Shown: positions 16,551-26,556 of the stretch, one piece after another
How positions within the stretch are numbered: the stretch's first letter is position 1
How the letters are laid out: the number at the start of each line of letters is the position of its first letter
Source: Lachnospiraceae bacterium
GTDB taxonomy: Bacteria > Bacillota > Clostridia > Lachnospirales > Lachnospiraceae
Direction: 5' to 3'
DNA length: 64,000 nt
Assembly: GCA_031280955.1 (NCBI GenBank)
Contig: JAITGA010000027.1
Location: 106,692-170,691, forward strand
The notes under the pieces: generated by a model
Told to the model about the DNA's origin: nothing
The model's database searches: none
What the model saw: only the letters and a program-made list of their open reading frames with translations
Program-made: the position numbers and the translations under genes

Positions 16551-17594
16551 ATGATTCGGATCGGAGTCATCTGTCCATCAGAAATAGCCCTGCGGCGGTT
16601 CATGCCCGCTCTTAGCACTCTGCCTGAATTTTCTTTTGCCGGCTTGGCAATTAGCGCCGCAAATGAACGTGGCGGCGAAGATGAAGAAAACATCACCGCC
16701 ATTATCGCCGCCGAAAAACAAAAGGCACAAGAGTTCATTGCTTCATATGGTGGTAAAATCTTCACTTCTTATGAGGAAATAGCCACATCAGATGAAATTG
16801 ATGCCCTTTACATTCCCCTGCCGCCTGCCCTCCACTTTCGCTGGGCACAGCTTGCTTTAGAACATCAAAAACACGTCTTGGTGGAGAAACCGGCAACCCT
16901 AAGAGCGGCAGACACACAGAAGCTGGTGACTTTGGCAGAAGAGAATGAACTAGCACTGCATGAAAACTATATGTTCGTTTTTCACAAACAAATCGCCGAA
17001 ATCATGGAAATTGTCGCCAATGGGGAAATCGGTGCGGCAAGGCTCTATCGCATGTCGTTTGGCTTTCCACGCCGCCCGGCAAGTGATTTTCGTTATAGTC
17101 CAACACTGGGCGGCGGCGCACTTTATGATTGCGGCGGCTACACGATGAAACTGGCACAGCTTTTCCTCGGTGAAACAGCACGTTTGACCACGGCACAATC
17201 GAATTATCTCGATGATTTTGCCGTTGATATGTATGGGTCAGCGACTATGATAAATGATAATGGTGACACAGCCCACCTTTCATTTGGCATGGATCATGAT
17301 TATCGTTGTGAACTTGATATATGGGGGAGCAGCGGTAGCTTACACACGAATCGCATTTTGACAGCTCCCGTCGGTTTCGCTCCGCAGATAACGGTCAAAA
17401 GAGGGGGAGAATCAGAAATACGCAATTTATCCCCCGATGATTCCTTTGCCAAATCTTTAGCTTGGTTCGCAAAGTGCATGGAAGACAAAGAAATCCGCAA
17501 GGAAAGTTACCGGGTAATACTAGCACAAGCACAGTCGGTAGATGAGTTTAAGTGTATCCGGGACAGTAGTAACGAAAAAGGAACAAATATATGA
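16551..17594 (+). CDS. Gfo/Idh/MocA-family oxidoreductase, probable NDP-sugar 3-ketoreductase
   Basis: This 347-residue protein has an N-terminal Rossmann fold (MIRIGVICPSEIALRRFMPA), the EKP motif (VLVEKPATLRAADTQKLV) carrying the family active-site lysine at about residue 106, and LGGGALYDCGGYTMKL in the C-terminal domain. NDP-hexose 3-ketoreductases such as KijD10 and TylC1 belong to this family and act straight after the 2,3-dehydratase. That function is inferred from the neighbouring dehydratase, not proven by motif. AGGAGA precedes the ATG. The stop overlaps the next start by four bases (ATGA). Confidence 0.75.
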   Translation: MIRIGVICPSEIALRRFMPALSTLPEFSFAGLAISAANERGGEDEENITAIIAAEKQKAQEFIASYGGKIFTSYEEIATSDEIDALYIPLPPALHFRWAQLALEHQKHVLVEKPATLRAADTQKLVTLAEENELALHENYMFVFHKQIAEIMEIVANGEIGAARLYRMSFGFPRRPASDFRYSPTLGGGALYDCGGYTMKLAQLFLGETARLTTAQSNYLDDFAVDMYGSATMINDNGDTAHLSFGMDHDYRCELDIWGSSGSLHTNRILTAPVGFAPQITVKRGGESEIRNLSPDDSFAKSLAWFAKCMEDKEIRKESYRVILAQAQSVDEFKCIRDSSNEKGTNI

Positions 17595-18502
17595 AAAAAG
17601 TAGCAATCGTCGGGGCAAACAGCTATATTGCCCGCAACCTCACCGCCATGATGAGTGCAGCTAACAAAGCAACGAGTGAAGATGAGTACCAATACTCCCT
17701 CTATGACCACCAAGCTGAACATGCTGATGGGCTTAGTCCATATACCCGTATTGATATTTTAGATGAGGCTGATGTCGCCAACATTGATTATGACGCCGAT
17801 GTCATATTTATGTTCGTCGGCAAAACCGGGAGTTATCAGGGATTTGATGCTGCTGACAGTTTTATAGATATCAATGAACGCTCCTTGCTGACCCTGCTAA
17901 CGGTACATCGGGCGAAAAAGTCAAAAGCACGGATTATTTTCCCTTCAACTCGCTTGGTCTATAAAGGAAAGGTAGGGAAGTTGACTGAGGAAGCGGAAAA
18001 AGAGTTGAAATCAATATATGCGGTCAATAAATACTCATGTGAGCAGTATTTGCAAATGTATCAACATGTTTTTGCCATTCCCTATACGATATTCCGGATA
18101 TGTGTTCCCTATGGAACGATAGTTCCCGGTGCTTCATCTTATGGTACAGCGGAGATTATGCTCGGGAAAGCCAACAAGGGGGAAGGCATTACCCTCTATG
18201 GCGATGGTACGGTGCGGCGGACATTGACCCATATCGAGGATTTGTGTCGAATCCTACTAAAAGGAGCGTTTTCACTACATTGCCTCAATGATGTTTTCAA
18301 TATCGGCGGTGAGGATTATAGTCTCGCAGAAATGGCGAATTTGCTTGCCCGCCGCTATGGCGTAGGAGTTTCATATGTTCCGTGGCCGGAGGAAGCGCGG
18401 TTGGTGGAATCGGGTGACACCGTTTTTGATTCGGCAAAGCTTGATACCATTCTTGGCGAATATGAACAAAAGCGTTTTGACGACTGGTGCAGGGAACAAT
18501 AA
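17591..18502 (+). CDS. NAD-dependent epimerase/dehydratase (extended SDR), probable 4-ketoreductase
   Basis: This 303-residue protein begins KKVAIVGANSYIARNLTAMM, a dinucleotide-binding GxxSxIxxN motif. It has PSTRLVYKG and the catalytic YAVNK (YxxxK) at about residue 141, then FRICVPYGTIVPGASSYGTA and a C-terminal RTLTHIEDLCR. Extended SDRs in dideoxysugar clusters reduce the 4-keto group or epimerise the sugar, which would complete the pathway begun by the two preceding genes. Overlap with the upstream gene (ATGA) indicates coupling. It is the last gene of the cassette. Confidence 0.75.
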   Translation: MKKVAIVGANSYIARNLTAMMSAANKATSEDEYQYSLYDHQAEHADGLSPYTRIDILDEADVANIDYDADVIFMFVGKTGSYQGFDAADSFIDINERSLLTLLTVHRAKKSKARIIFPSTRLVYKGKVGKLTEEAEKELKSIYAVNKYSCEQYLQMYQHVFAIPYTIFRICVPYGTIVPGASSYGTAEIMLGKANKGEGITLYGDGTVRRTLTHIEDLCRILLKGAFSLHCLNDVFNIGGEDYSLAEMANLLARRYGVGVSYVPWPEEARLVESGDTVFDSAKLDTILGEYEQKRFDDWCREQ

Positions 18503-18543
18503 CACAAAACACTATATTTTATAAACATTTCATATATCAACCA

Positions 18544-18572
18544 TTGCTTTTCATATACCCAACAACTATAAT
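18544..18572 (+). promoter_or_regulatory. Promoter of the ftsH-uvrC-hprK region
   Basis: TTGCTT (18544-18549), 17 bp, TATAAT (18567-18572). The predicted start is near 18579, and the TTG start codon of ftsH is at 18606 with GGGGAT upstream. Confidence 0.6.
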
Positions 18573-18605
18573 CAATTAAAGGGCAAACTGACAGGGGATA
18601 GAGAT

Positions 18606-20915
18606 TTGGATAAAAATATTGACGATTATCAAGGCAGCGGTCACGGCGGCGGCTCGGAGCAAGACCACCGTTCCGACGATTCAGGTTCAGGGGGATCGGG
18701 TGGTGGTTCCGGCGGCAACAATCCCAAGAAGCAAAGCATCATCTTGTTTTTGGTTGCTGCGGTTATTTCGTTGGTTCTTATAAACATGTTCTTTCGGGCA
18801 ATGAGTGGTGCTTCGGTGCGGGAGATTCCCTACAACGAATTTATCAGAATGCTCGATAGCGGCGAAGTGGCTTCGGTTGTCATCGGCAGTGACCGGATTA
18901 CGATTACCCCTCATATCAACCGTATAGATATCCAGCAAACGGTTGGTTACGGCAGCTATCAATCCGGGAATATTACCTTTTATACAGGCAAAGTGGAAGA
19001 TGATGATACCCTTGCCGCCCGGCTTTTGTCACATAGAAATGTAGAAGTAAAGGGCGAGGTGACTGACAGCTCGCAGTTGTTTTTCAATATATTGTTCACT
19101 ACTATTTTACCCATCTTGTTGATGTGGGGATTACTCAGTTTGTTATTCCGGCGGATGTCAAAGGGCAGCGGTGGTTTGTTCAACATGAATGTCGGCAAGA
19201 GTAATGCCAAGGTCTATGTGCAAAAGGAGACCGGAATCACCTTTGACGATGTCGCCGGTGAAGATGAAGCCAAGGAATCGTTGCAAGAGGTCGTTGATTT
19301 CCTCCACAATCCCGGTCGTTATGCCAAAATCGGCGCAAAACTTCCCAAAGGGGCGTTACTGGTCGGGCCGCCGGGAACGGGCAAAACCTTGTTGGCAAAA
19401 GCAGTTGCCGGAGAAGCACATGTGCCGTTCTTTTCCCTTTCGGGTTCGGATTTTGTGGAAATGTATGTCGGTGTCGGAGCTTCCCGTGTCCGTGACTTAT
19501 TTAAGGAAGCAAGCAAAAATGCCCCATGTATTATTTTCATAGATGAAATAGATGCTATCGGGCGCAGTCGGGACAACAGATACGGCGGCGTACATGAGGA
19601 GCGGGAGCAGACGCTCAATCAGCTTCTCTCAGAAATGGACGGTTTCGATACCTCCAAAGGGGTGTTGATTCTTGCCGCTACCAACAGACCGGAGATACTC
19701 GACAAAGCCTTGCTTCGTCCCGGCCGCTTTGACCGCCGTATTATCGTTGATAAGCCGGATTTGCGCGGCAGGGTGGAGATACTTAAAGTACACGCCAATG
19801 ACGTGGCAATGGATGAAACGGTGGATTTCGATGAAATCGCCTTGGCTACAAGCGGCGCAGTCGGGGCTGACCTTGCCAATATGATCAATGAAGCGGCAAT
19901 CAATGCTGTTCAGCGTGGGCGTGATTATGTCAGTCAAAAGGATTTGTTCGATGCCGTAGAGCAAGTACTGGTCGGCAAGGAGAAAAAGGATCGTATCATG
20001 AGTAAGGAAGAACGCAAGATTGTTTCCTACCATGAGGTGGGTCATGCCTTGGTCAGTGCCTTGCAAAAGAACTCTGAACCGGTACAAAAGATAACTATAA
20101 TTCCCCGCACGATGGGTGCGCTCGGTTATGTTATGCACGTCCCCGATGAGGAAAAATACCTCCAGACCAAGGCGGAGCTTCACGATCGTCTTGTTTCATT
20201 GTTGGCAGGTCGCGCCGCCGAAGAACTGGTGTTTGAAACGATATCGACAGGGGCGGTGAACGATATTGAACAGGCAACCAATATAGTCCGTAATATGATT
20301 ACTCGCTACGGCATGAGTGAGCGATTCGGGCTGATGGGATTGGCGACCGTGGAAAGTGAGTATCTCGGTGGCGGTGCGCATTTGACTTGCGCCGACGTGA
20401 CCGCAGCGGATATAGATAGCGAAATCATGAAAGTGATGAAAGTATGTTATGAAGAAGCGAAAGAACTCTTGTCAGGTCATCGTGAGTTGATGGATCAACT
20501 GGCAGAGCATTTAATCGAAAAAGAGACCATCAGTGGAAAAGAATTTATGAAAATTTTCCGTGAAGCCAAGGGTTTGCCGGAGCCGGAGCCAAAGATACCG
20601 TCCGGCATGGTACTGACATCACCTATATTAGCAGCGGTAGAAGCAAGTACCGGCGAAGCTAACGAAGCTGGCGAAGCCGATGATTCCGCTGTTAGCGACA
20701 ACTCTATCAGCGATATTGTCGCTACCTCCCTAGCCAGCGATGAACCCATCACTACCCCTGCCAGCGACGATTCCATCAGCGATGACCCTGTCAGCAATGA
20801 ACCTGCCCCACCGGAACCACCCGCCGACATTGATACTCCTAAATTTACCGAACGTGAAATTGGGCCGTTGGGACGTTTTTCCCACCGTTCGCTAGATGAT
20901 GATGAACTCTTGTAG
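18606..20915 (+). CDS. ftsH: ATP-dependent zinc metalloprotease FtsH
   Basis: This 769-residue protein degrades membrane and regulatory proteins as a hexamer. The order is a Gly/Ser/Asp-rich N-terminal leader (residues 1-40), membrane span 1 (about 45-62), an external domain, span 2 (about 160-180), an AAA+ domain with Walker [14 protein letters not shown] and Walker [12 protein letters not shown], the SRH arginines (RPGRFDRRI), and the peptidase site HEVGH at about residue 476. The start codon is TTG, since no better start precedes the leader. The tail of about 130 residues is Ser/Asp/Pro-rich and longer than usual for the family. The extra polar head and tail are unusual but leave all catalytic residues intact. 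Confidence 0.95.
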   Translation: MDKNIDDYQGSGHGGGSEQDHRSDDSGSGGSGGGSGGNNPKKQSIILFLVAAVISLVLINMFFRAMSGASVREIPYNEFIRMLDSGEVASVVIGSDRITITPHINRIDIQQTVGYGSYQSGNITFYTGKVEDDDTLAARLLSHRNVEVKGEVTDSSQLFFNILFTTILPILLMWGLLSLLFRRMSKGSGGLFNMNVGKSNAKVYVQKETGITFDDVAGEDEAKESLQEVVDFLHNPGRYAKIGAKLPKGALLVGPPGTGKTLLAKAVAGEAHVPFFSLSGSDFVEMYVGVGASRVRDLFKEASKNAPCIIFIDEIDAIGRSRDNRYGGVHEEREQTLNQLLSEMDGFDTSKGVLILAATNRPEILDKALLRPGRFDRRIIVDKPDLRGRVEILKVHANDVAMDETVDFDEIALATSGAVGADLANMINEAAINAVQRGRDYVSQKDLFDAVEQVLVGKEKKDRIMSKEERKIVSYHEVGHALVSALQKNSEPVQKITIIPRTMGALGYVMHVPDEEKYLQTKAELHDRLVSLLAGRAAEELVFETISTGAVNDIEQATNIVRNMITRYGMSERFGLMGLATVESEYLGGGAHLTCADVTAADIDSEIMKVMKVCYEEAKELLSGHRELMDQLAEHLIEKETISGKEFMKIFREAKGLPEPEPKIPSGMVLTSPILAAVEASTGEANEAGEADDSAVSDNSISDIVATSLASDEPITTPASDDSISDDPVSNEPAPPEPPADIDTPKFTEREIGPLGRFSHRSLDDDELL

Positions 20916-20925
20916 AGCGACCGCC

Positions 20926-22869
20926 ATGTTTGATTACGATGAAGAGCTGAAGAAGTTGCCGAAAAATCCCGGCGTCTATATTATGCATGATGAAGAAGAC
21001 GCAATTATTTATGTCGGCAAAGCCAAAAACCTAAACAGCCGTGTCAGATCGTACTTCCGGGGTCAGGAAACTGGAAGAGGGGCGCAGATTGATTATATGG
21101 TGGCGAAGACCAGCCGCTTTGAGTACATCGTTACCGACTCCGAACTGGAAGCCTTGGTATTAGAAAGCAATCTTATCAAGGAAAATAAACCCCGCTACAA
21201 TACTTTACTAAAAGATGACAAGGCGTATCCTTACATAAAAGTAACAGTAGATGAAAAATATCCCCGGGTCGTCCTTAGTCGTCAGCCGAAAAAGGATGGC
21301 GGGCGTTACTTTGGTCCGTATGCGGGCAATACTGCCATTAGGGAAACGATAGATTTGATCAACCGTATCTATAAACTGCGTGGGTGCGGCAGCTACAGCG
21401 GACATCACAGCGACAAAGGCAAAGGAAAAGGTAGTGAGGGCAACCGCCCCAAAGGGAGCAAGCGCAGTAGTAAGGATTTTTACCGTGAACGTGCTTGCCT
21501 CAATTACCATATCGGTCAGTGTACCGCTCCCTGTCAGGGATATGTCAGTCAGGATGAGTATACTGCCCAGATAGGCGGAGCAATAGAGTTCCTGAACGGC
21601 AGTTTCCAGACGGCACTAAATGATATCAAAAAAAAGATGGCGGAAGCGGCAGAACGAACTGATTTTGAGGAAGCAATTCGTTACCGTGACCTGTATGCGA
21701 GTGTAGAAAAAATTGCCTTACGGCAAAAAATAAACGATACTGACGGTGAGGACAAAGATATCATTGCGTTGGCTACGGATGAAAGTGATGCGGTAGTCCA
21801 GGTCTTTTTCGTGCGAAACGGAAAGTTGATCGGACGTGAGCATTTCTATATGCTCATGCCTGCCGCCGTCACCCCGCGCCAGATACTGCTTGATTTCATC
21901 AAACAGTTTTATGCGGGAACGCCATTTATCCCTCGTGAGTTGGTATTACCGGAGGAAATCGACGATATTGAGGTCATTGAGCAATGGTTGTCACAAAAGC
22001 GCGGCGGGCGTGCCTATATCCGTGTCCCCAAAATCGGCGACAAGGGAAAAATGGTGGAGTTAGCTGCCAAGAATGCGGCTTTGATTCTCAGTCAGGACAA
22101 GGAACGATTGCGGCGTGAGGAAGCACGTACCGGCGGAGCGGCAGCAGAGATTGCCGCATGGTTGGAACTACCGCTCTTTACCCGGATAGAAGCCTTTGAT
22201 ATCTCCAATATCAGCGGGTTTGCCAATGTTGGTTCGATGGTGGTTTATGAACGTGGCAAACCTAAGCGCAGCGACTACCGGAAGTTCAAGGTGAAATCGG
22301 TCAGCGGTCCTGATGACTATGCTTGTATCCATGAGGTTCTGACGAGGCGGTTAAAGCACGGACTGGCTGAGGGAGCGGAGCTTACGGCAAAGGGCGTTGA
22401 GCATGAAATGGGAAGTTTCAGCAAGCTTCCCGACTTGATACTCGTTGATGGTGGCAAAGGACAAGTAGGTATAGCCGAGCAAGTCCTAAAGGAGCTGGGG
22501 ATAGATATTCCTGTGGCGGGAATGGTGAAGGATGACAGTCACCGCACTCGTGGACTTTATTATCAAAAGCGGGAAATTTTGCCCCACCGTGATAGTGATG
22601 GTTTTCGCTTGCTGACAAGGATACAAGAAGAAACCCATCGTTTTGCGGTTGAATATCACCGCTCACTGCGGGGGAAAGCCCAAGTCCGCTCCGTCCTTGA
22701 TGAAATACCCGGGGTCGGGCCGGCGAGACGAAAGGCGTTGATGCGTCATTTCCTCTCGCTTGATGAAATCAAGGCGGCAACAGTAGATACCCTCGCCGCT
22801 TTACCGGAAATCCCGCGGCAAACAGCAGAGACGATTGTCAGCTATTTCAATTTTGAAGAGTCATACTGA
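20926..22869 (+). CDS. uvrC: Excinuclease ABC subunit C
   Basis: This 647-residue nucleotide-excision-repair nuclease makes both incisions with UvrB. The order is a GIY-YIG domain (PGVYIMHDEEDAIIYVGKAK), a Cys-containing region (ACLNYHIGQCTAPC), a UVR motif (about residues 220-255, KMAEAAERTDFEEAIRYRD), an RNase H-like C-terminal nuclease (EAFDISNISGFANVGSMV, LILVDGGKGQVGIA) and a helix-hairpin-helix (IPGVGPARRKALMRHF). About 30 extra basic, Gly/Ser/Lys-rich residues are inserted just before the Cys region. The start at 20926 was chosen because the 10-residue extension to 20896 lies inside ftsH and is unlike the family. No strong Shine-Dalgarno is seen, so coupling to ftsH is possible. Confidence 0.95.
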   Translation: MFDYDEELKKLPKNPGVYIMHDEEDAIIYVGKAKNLNSRVRSYFRGQETGRGAQIDYMVAKTSRFEYIVTDSELEALVLESNLIKENKPRYNTLLKDDKAYPYIKVTVDEKYPRVVLSRQPKKDGGRYFGPYAGNTAIRETIDLINRIYKLRGCGSYSGHHSDKGKGKGSEGNRPKGSKRSSKDFYRERACLNYHIGQCTAPCQGYVSQDEYTAQIGGAIEFLNGSFQTALNDIKKKMAEAAERTDFEEAIRYRDLYASVEKIALRQKINDTDGEDKDIIALATDESDAVVQVFFVRNGKLIGREHFYMLMPAAVTPRQILLDFIKQFYAGTPFIPRELVLPEEIDDIEVIEQWLSQKRGGRAYIRVPKIGDKGKMVELAAKNAALILSQDKERLRREEARTGGAAAEIAAWLELPLFTRIEAFDISNISGFANVGSMVVYERGKPKRSDYRKFKVKSVSGPDDYACIHEVLTRRLKHGLAEGAELTAKGVEHEMGSFSKLPDLILVDGGKGQVGIAEQVLKELGIDIPVAGMVKDDSHRTRGLYYQKREILPHRDSDGFRLLTRIQEETHRFAVEYHRSLRGKAQVRSVLDEIPGVGPARRKALMRHFLSLDEIKAATVDTLAALPEIPRQTAETIVSYFNFEESY

Positions 22870-22903
22870 CAGGAACGATGAAAGCAGCACACAAGGAGAA
22901 CAA

Positions 22904-23848
22904 ATGCAAAGTGTCAATTTGAGCCGTATCATTGAAAAAATGAAGTTGGAAAACCTTACCCCCGAGCTTGATGTAGCCAAGACGAAGATTACCGTCCCCG
23001 ATATTAACCGCCCTGCCTTGCAACTATCCGGCTATTTTGAACATTTTGAAGAGCAGCGGATGCAGGTTATTGGTTTCGTGGAATACAGCTATATGCAATC
23101 CTTGTCTGCGGAGCAAAAAGATATTACCTACGAACGGCTTTTGTCATGTGATATCCCCGCTTTCGTCTTTTGCCGTGAGCTAAAGCCGGACGATTTGTTT
23201 TTGCAGATAGCGGTGGAAAAGGAAATCCCTGTCTTGATGACGAAGAAGTCAACATCTTCTTTTATGGCAGAAATAATCCGCTGGCTCAATGTCAAACTCG
23301 CTCCTTGCATCCGCATCCACGGTGTTTTGGTTGATGTCTTCGGCGAGGGGGTTTTGATCATCGGCGAGAGTGGAATCGGTAAATCAGAGGCTGCCCTTGA
23401 ACTTATCAAGCGTGGTCATCGCCTTGTCACCGATGATGCCGTGGAAATCCGCAAGGTAAGTGATGATACTTTGATTGGCTCTGCACCTGATGTCACCAAG
23501 CACTTCATCGAGCTTCGGGGAATCGGGATTATAGATATCAAGACCCTGTTCGGGGTATCAAGCGTAAAAGATACCCAGACGATCGACTTGGTGATTCATC
23601 TGGAGGATTGGAACAAAGAAAAACAGTATGACCGCCTTGGGCTTGAAGAAGAGCATATAGTCTATCTGGGTAACAAAATCGTTTGTCATTATATCCCTGT
23701 TCGCCCCGGGCGCAATGTCGCCTTGATTTGCGAATCGGCAGCAGTTAATCACCGTCAGAAGAAGATGGGCTACAACGCCACCCAGGAGCTTTACCGTCGT
23801 TTTCAGGAATCAATGAAACGCTCCCGTGAAGAGGAAGAAGACGAATAA
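22904..23848 (+). CDS. hprK: HPr kinase/phosphorylase
   Basis: This 314-residue bifunctional enzyme phosphorylates and dephosphorylates Ser46 of HPr-type proteins in carbon catabolite control. It has the N-terminal HPrK domain, IHGVLVDVFGEG with the conserved His at about 139, Walker A GESGIGKSEAALELI at about 154, and the downstream signature RGHRLVTDDAVEIRK. C-terminal LRGIGIIDIKTLFG is also conserved. The start is ATG 22904 with AAGGAG eight bases upstream; the longer frame to 22835 overlaps uvrC. The stop overlaps the murB start (TAATG). A Crh-like target is encoded about 2.7 kb downstream in the same run. Confidence 0.95.
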   Translation: MQSVNLSRIIEKMKLENLTPELDVAKTKITVPDINRPALQLSGYFEHFEEQRMQVIGFVEYSYMQSLSAEQKDITYERLLSCDIPAFVFCRELKPDDLFLQIAVEKEIPVLMTKKSTSSFMAEIIRWLNVKLAPCIRIHGVLVDVFGEGVLIIGESGIGKSEAALELIKRGHRLVTDDAVEIRKVSDDTLIGSAPDVTKHFIELRGIGIIDIKTLFGVSSVKDTQTIDLVIHLEDWNKEKQYDRLGLEEEHIVYLGNKIVCHYIPVRPGRNVALICESAAVNHRQKKMGYNATQELYRRFQESMKRSREEEEDE

Positions 23849-24762
23849 TGATAAAAGCGACGGTACTTGATGAAATAAAGCAGGTCGTGTCTGCGGTTGA
23901 TATCCTCAGCAATGAACCGATGTCACGACACACCACTTTCAAGGTTGGCGGAGCGGCAGAGCTGTTCATCCGCTTACGAGGTACGGAGCAACTCCAATTT
24001 CTCATCCCTTTACTTCAGGAAGCAGGGATAGATTATTTCCTCTTGGGAAATGGCAGTAATCTACTCGTTGGTGACAAGGGCTATCGCGGCGTGATTCTTC
24101 ATAGCGGCAATAAGATGGCAAAGATAAACGGCAAAAAGGAGCAGATAACAGCTGAAGCGGGGGCAACACTGGCGAATGTAGCACGATACGCCGCCGAGAA
24201 CGGACTGAGTGGTTTGGAGTTTGCTTCAGGTATACCCGGTACAGTCGGCGGGGCGGCAGTTATGAATGCAGGCGCATTTGCCGGGGAGATGGCGACTATC
24301 ATTGAGTCGGTTCAGGCAGTTGATACTGATGGTAATCTCGTGCGGCTTCCCCGTGAGGTACTGGCATATGGATACCGTCAGAGTATTTTCATGGAATACA
24401 GCTATGCGATATCGTCAGTCACGATGCGGTTGCAATATGATGATACCGAAGAAATAAAACACAAAATGGCAGATTTTGCCACCAGAAGAAGTGAGCGGCA
24501 ACCGCTGGAATACGCTAGTGCCGGCAGTACTTTCAAACGTCCAAAACAAGGATATGCCGGGGAAATGATTATGGAGAGCGGAATGGGCGGCTTTAGTATT
24601 GGCGGGGCGAGTGTCTCCGAAAAACACTGCGGCTTTGTGATAAACCGCGGCAATGCCACCGCTGCTGATATTCGTGCAGTGATAAAGGAAGTAGAAGAGC
24701 GTGTCGTAGCAAAATATAATGTCATACTGAAGCCGGAAGTGATTTTCTTAGGCGACTTTTGA
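23848..24762 (+). CDS. murB: UDP-N-acetylenolpyruvoylglucosamine reductase
   Basis: This 304-residue FAD enzyme forms UDP-N-acetylmuramate in peptidoglycan synthesis. FAD-binding motifs are HTTFKVGGAAELF, LLGNGSNLLVGDKG and ASGIPGTVGGAAVMNAGAF. Catalytic-domain motifs are YGYRQSIF, GSTFKRP (with the proton-donor Ser) and the final LKPEVIFLG with the Glu. The length fits the single-domain Firmicutes form. It begins at the last base of the hprK stop and ends just before rapZ, consistent with one operon. Confidence 0.95.
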   Translation: MIKATVLDEIKQVVSAVDILSNEPMSRHTTFKVGGAAELFIRLRGTEQLQFLIPLLQEAGIDYFLLGNGSNLLVGDKGYRGVILHSGNKMAKINGKKEQITAEAGATLANVARYAAENGLSGLEFASGIPGTVGGAAVMNAGAFAGEMATIIESVQAVDTDGNLVRLPREVLAYGYRQSIFMEYSYAISSVTMRLQYDDTEEIKHKMADFATRRSERQPLEYASAGSTFKRPKQGYAGEMIMESGMGGFSIGGASVSEKHCGFVINRGNATAADIRAVIKEVEERVVAKYNVILKPEVIFLGDF

Positions 24763-24785
24763 GGGTAATTGGTGGAGCAAGAAAT

Positions 24786-25658
24786 ATGCGATTAGTGATA
24801 GTGACAGGAATGAGCGGCGGCGGAAAGAGTATGGCTATCAATATCTTGGAGGATAGTGGTTATTACTGTGTCGATAATCTGCCACCACCGCTTATTGAGA
24901 AGTTCCTGGAGCTTTGCCTCCAACATGGCGAGGTAAAAAAAGTCGCCGTGGGTGTTGATTTTCGTGCCGGGCATCCTTTTGGCGACGTCCAGTTACAGCT
25001 AGAATATTTGCGAAAAAATGGCTATAGTTTTGAAATCCTTTTCATGGATGCCAGTGACAACATTTTGATGAACCGCTACAAGGAATCACGGCGAGTACAT
25101 CCGCTTGCCCATGAGGGGCGCATTGAAGACGGGATTCGCCTCGAGCGGGAAATGCTGACAGGTATCCGCCAGATTTCCAGTTATGTCATCGACACCTCGC
25201 ATTTGCTGACTCGTGAACTAAAAGAGCGGATTGAACAAATTTTCGTTCATAATGAAGAATATCATAGTCTGATTGTCAATATTGTTTCGTTTGGATTCAA
25301 AAATGGGATATTGGTGGATGCCGATTTGGTGTTCGATGTCCGCTTTTTGCCCAATCCATTTTATATCGAAGAACTCAAACACCGAACCGGTGAAGAAAAA
25401 GCGGTGCGTGATTATGTAATGGCACAGGAGGATTCATCGGTATTCCTCGATAAATTGACCAACATGGTCAATTTCCTCATTCCTGCTTTTATCAAAGAGG
25501 GCAAATATCAACTCATTATCGGTATCGGTTGTACTGGTGGTCAACACCGTAGTGTAACCTTAGCAGGTGAGCTGAATAAAAGATTAGAGGACGGCGGGAA
25601 TTATTTGTTGAAATTGTCACACCGGGACATACAAAAGAGCCATAGTATGGGGAGCTAA
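24786..25658 (+). CDS. rapZ: RNase adapter / nucleotide-binding protein RapZ (YvcJ)
   Basis: This 290-residue protein has a P-loop at the N-terminus (VTGMSGGGKSMAINILEDSG), a second conserved block DVRFLPNPFYIEELKHRTG, and the C-terminal signature GIGCTGGQHRSVTLAGEL. RapZ/YvcJ proteins bind nucleotides; in E. coli RapZ tunes GlmZ-directed RNA decay, while the Firmicutes role is less clear. ATG 24786 is chosen because GGAG precedes it; an in-frame TTG at 24759 overlaps murB. The stop is one base before whiA. In Bacillus yvcK lies between rapZ and whiA, but here it is absent. Confidence 0.93.
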   Translation: MRLVIVTGMSGGGKSMAINILEDSGYYCVDNLPPPLIEKFLELCLQHGEVKKVAVGVDFRAGHPFGDVQLQLEYLRKNGYSFEILFMDASDNILMNRYKESRRVHPLAHEGRIEDGIRLEREMLTGIRQISSYVIDTSHLLTRELKERIEQIFVHNEEYHSLIVNIVSFGFKNGILVDADLVFDVRFLPNPFYIEELKHRTGEEKAVRDYVMAQEDSSVFLDKLTNMVNFLIPAFIKEGKYQLIIGIGCTGGQHRSVTLAGELNKRLEDGGNYLLKLSHRDIQKSHSMGS

Positions 25659-25659
25659 G

Positions 25660-26556
25660 ATGTCATATTCGGCAGCAATCAAAAGTGAGTTAAGCCAACG
25701 GATTCCCCGGGGACGGCATTGTCAACTGGCGGAAATAGCTTCGTTTATCCAGTTTGCGGGAGTGGTCACTTTGACGGGTGACGAAAAGTGGTCAGTCATC
25801 ATCACTGAGAATGAAACAGTTAAAGGAAAGTACTTTACTTTACTGGAAAAAGCATTTAAGATAGAGGCGGATATAACTAAGGTGATTAAGGCGTTGGCAA
25901 TTTGCGACGAAAGCGGACATCTTCGTTCCCCGCATGAGGGCGTGAGTCTGCTGTTACTCAAAAACATCTGTTGCCGCCGTGCCTATTTGCGAGCAGTATT
26001 CATCTCCACGGGAACGATGAGTGACCCCCGCAGCGGCTATCATCTGGAGTTTGTTTTGGATTATGCCGAGCAAGCGGCACAGCTTACAAAAATCCTCGCC
26101 GGATTTACCTTAGAGGCGAAGACGGCAAAACGAAAAAAACGTATTGTGGTTTATATCAAAGAGGGTGCGGTAATCGTTGATTTACTCAATATCATGGGTG
26201 CCCACCAAGCACTTTTGCAGTTGGAAACCCTGCGTGTTGAAAAGGAAGTACGTAATTTTGTCAATCGCCAGGTCAACTGTGAGGCGGCAAATATCTCCAG
26301 AACCATAACTGCCGCCGCTCGCCAGATTGAAGATATAGTTTACTTGAAAGAGAACGGCGGATTTGCCGCTTTGCCCGACAATGTCCGCCAACTCGCCGAG
26401 ATAAGGTTGCTTTATCCCGACTTGTCATTGGCGGAGCTAGGGGGGATGTGCGATCCGCCCCTAGGAAAATCAGGTGTCAACCATCGCTTACGAAAAATAA
26501 ATGAATTTCGGAATATATTGCTCCACCAATATCAAACGGAGGAAAGAAATGATTGA
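25660..26556 (+). CDS. whiA: DNA-binding protein WhiA
   Basis: This 298-residue protein has an N-terminal LAGLIDADG-like fold without nuclease residues (QLAEIASFIQFAGVVTL, CCRRAYLRAVFISTGTM) and a C-terminal helix-turn-helix with LAELGGMCDPPLGKSGVNHR at about residues 262-281. WhiA affects cell division and chromosome segregation in Firmicutes and sporulation in actinomycetes. GGGGAG lies before the ATG. Its 3-prime end overlaps the start of the crh-like gene by eight bases. The order rapZ-whiA-crh matches the Bacillus yvcJ-(yvcK)-yvcL-crh cluster. Confidence 0.93.
   Translation: MSYSAAIKSELSQRIPRGRHCQLAEIASFIQFAGVVTLTGDEKWSVIITENETVKGKYFTLLEKAFKIEADITKVIKALAICDESGHLRSPHEGVSLLLLKNICCRRAYLRAVFISTGTMSDPRSGYHLEFVLDYAEQAAQLTKILAGFTLEAKTAKRKKRIVVYIKEGAVIVDLLNIMGAHQALLQLETLRVEKEVRNFVNRQVNCEAANISRTITAAARQIEDIVYLKENGGFAALPDNVRQLAEIRLLYPDLSLAELGGMCDPPLGKSGVNHRLRKINEFRNILLHQYQTEERND

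Noticed and set aside
16427..16615. 62-residue open frame with a ten-residue repeat
   Set aside because: The frame stays open only because the DNA repeat period is a multiple of three; it overlaps the real oxidoreductase start and lacks a ribosome binding site.
19629..20183. 184-residue minus-strand open frame
   Set aside because: Antisense shadow of ftsH, whose motifs are intact.
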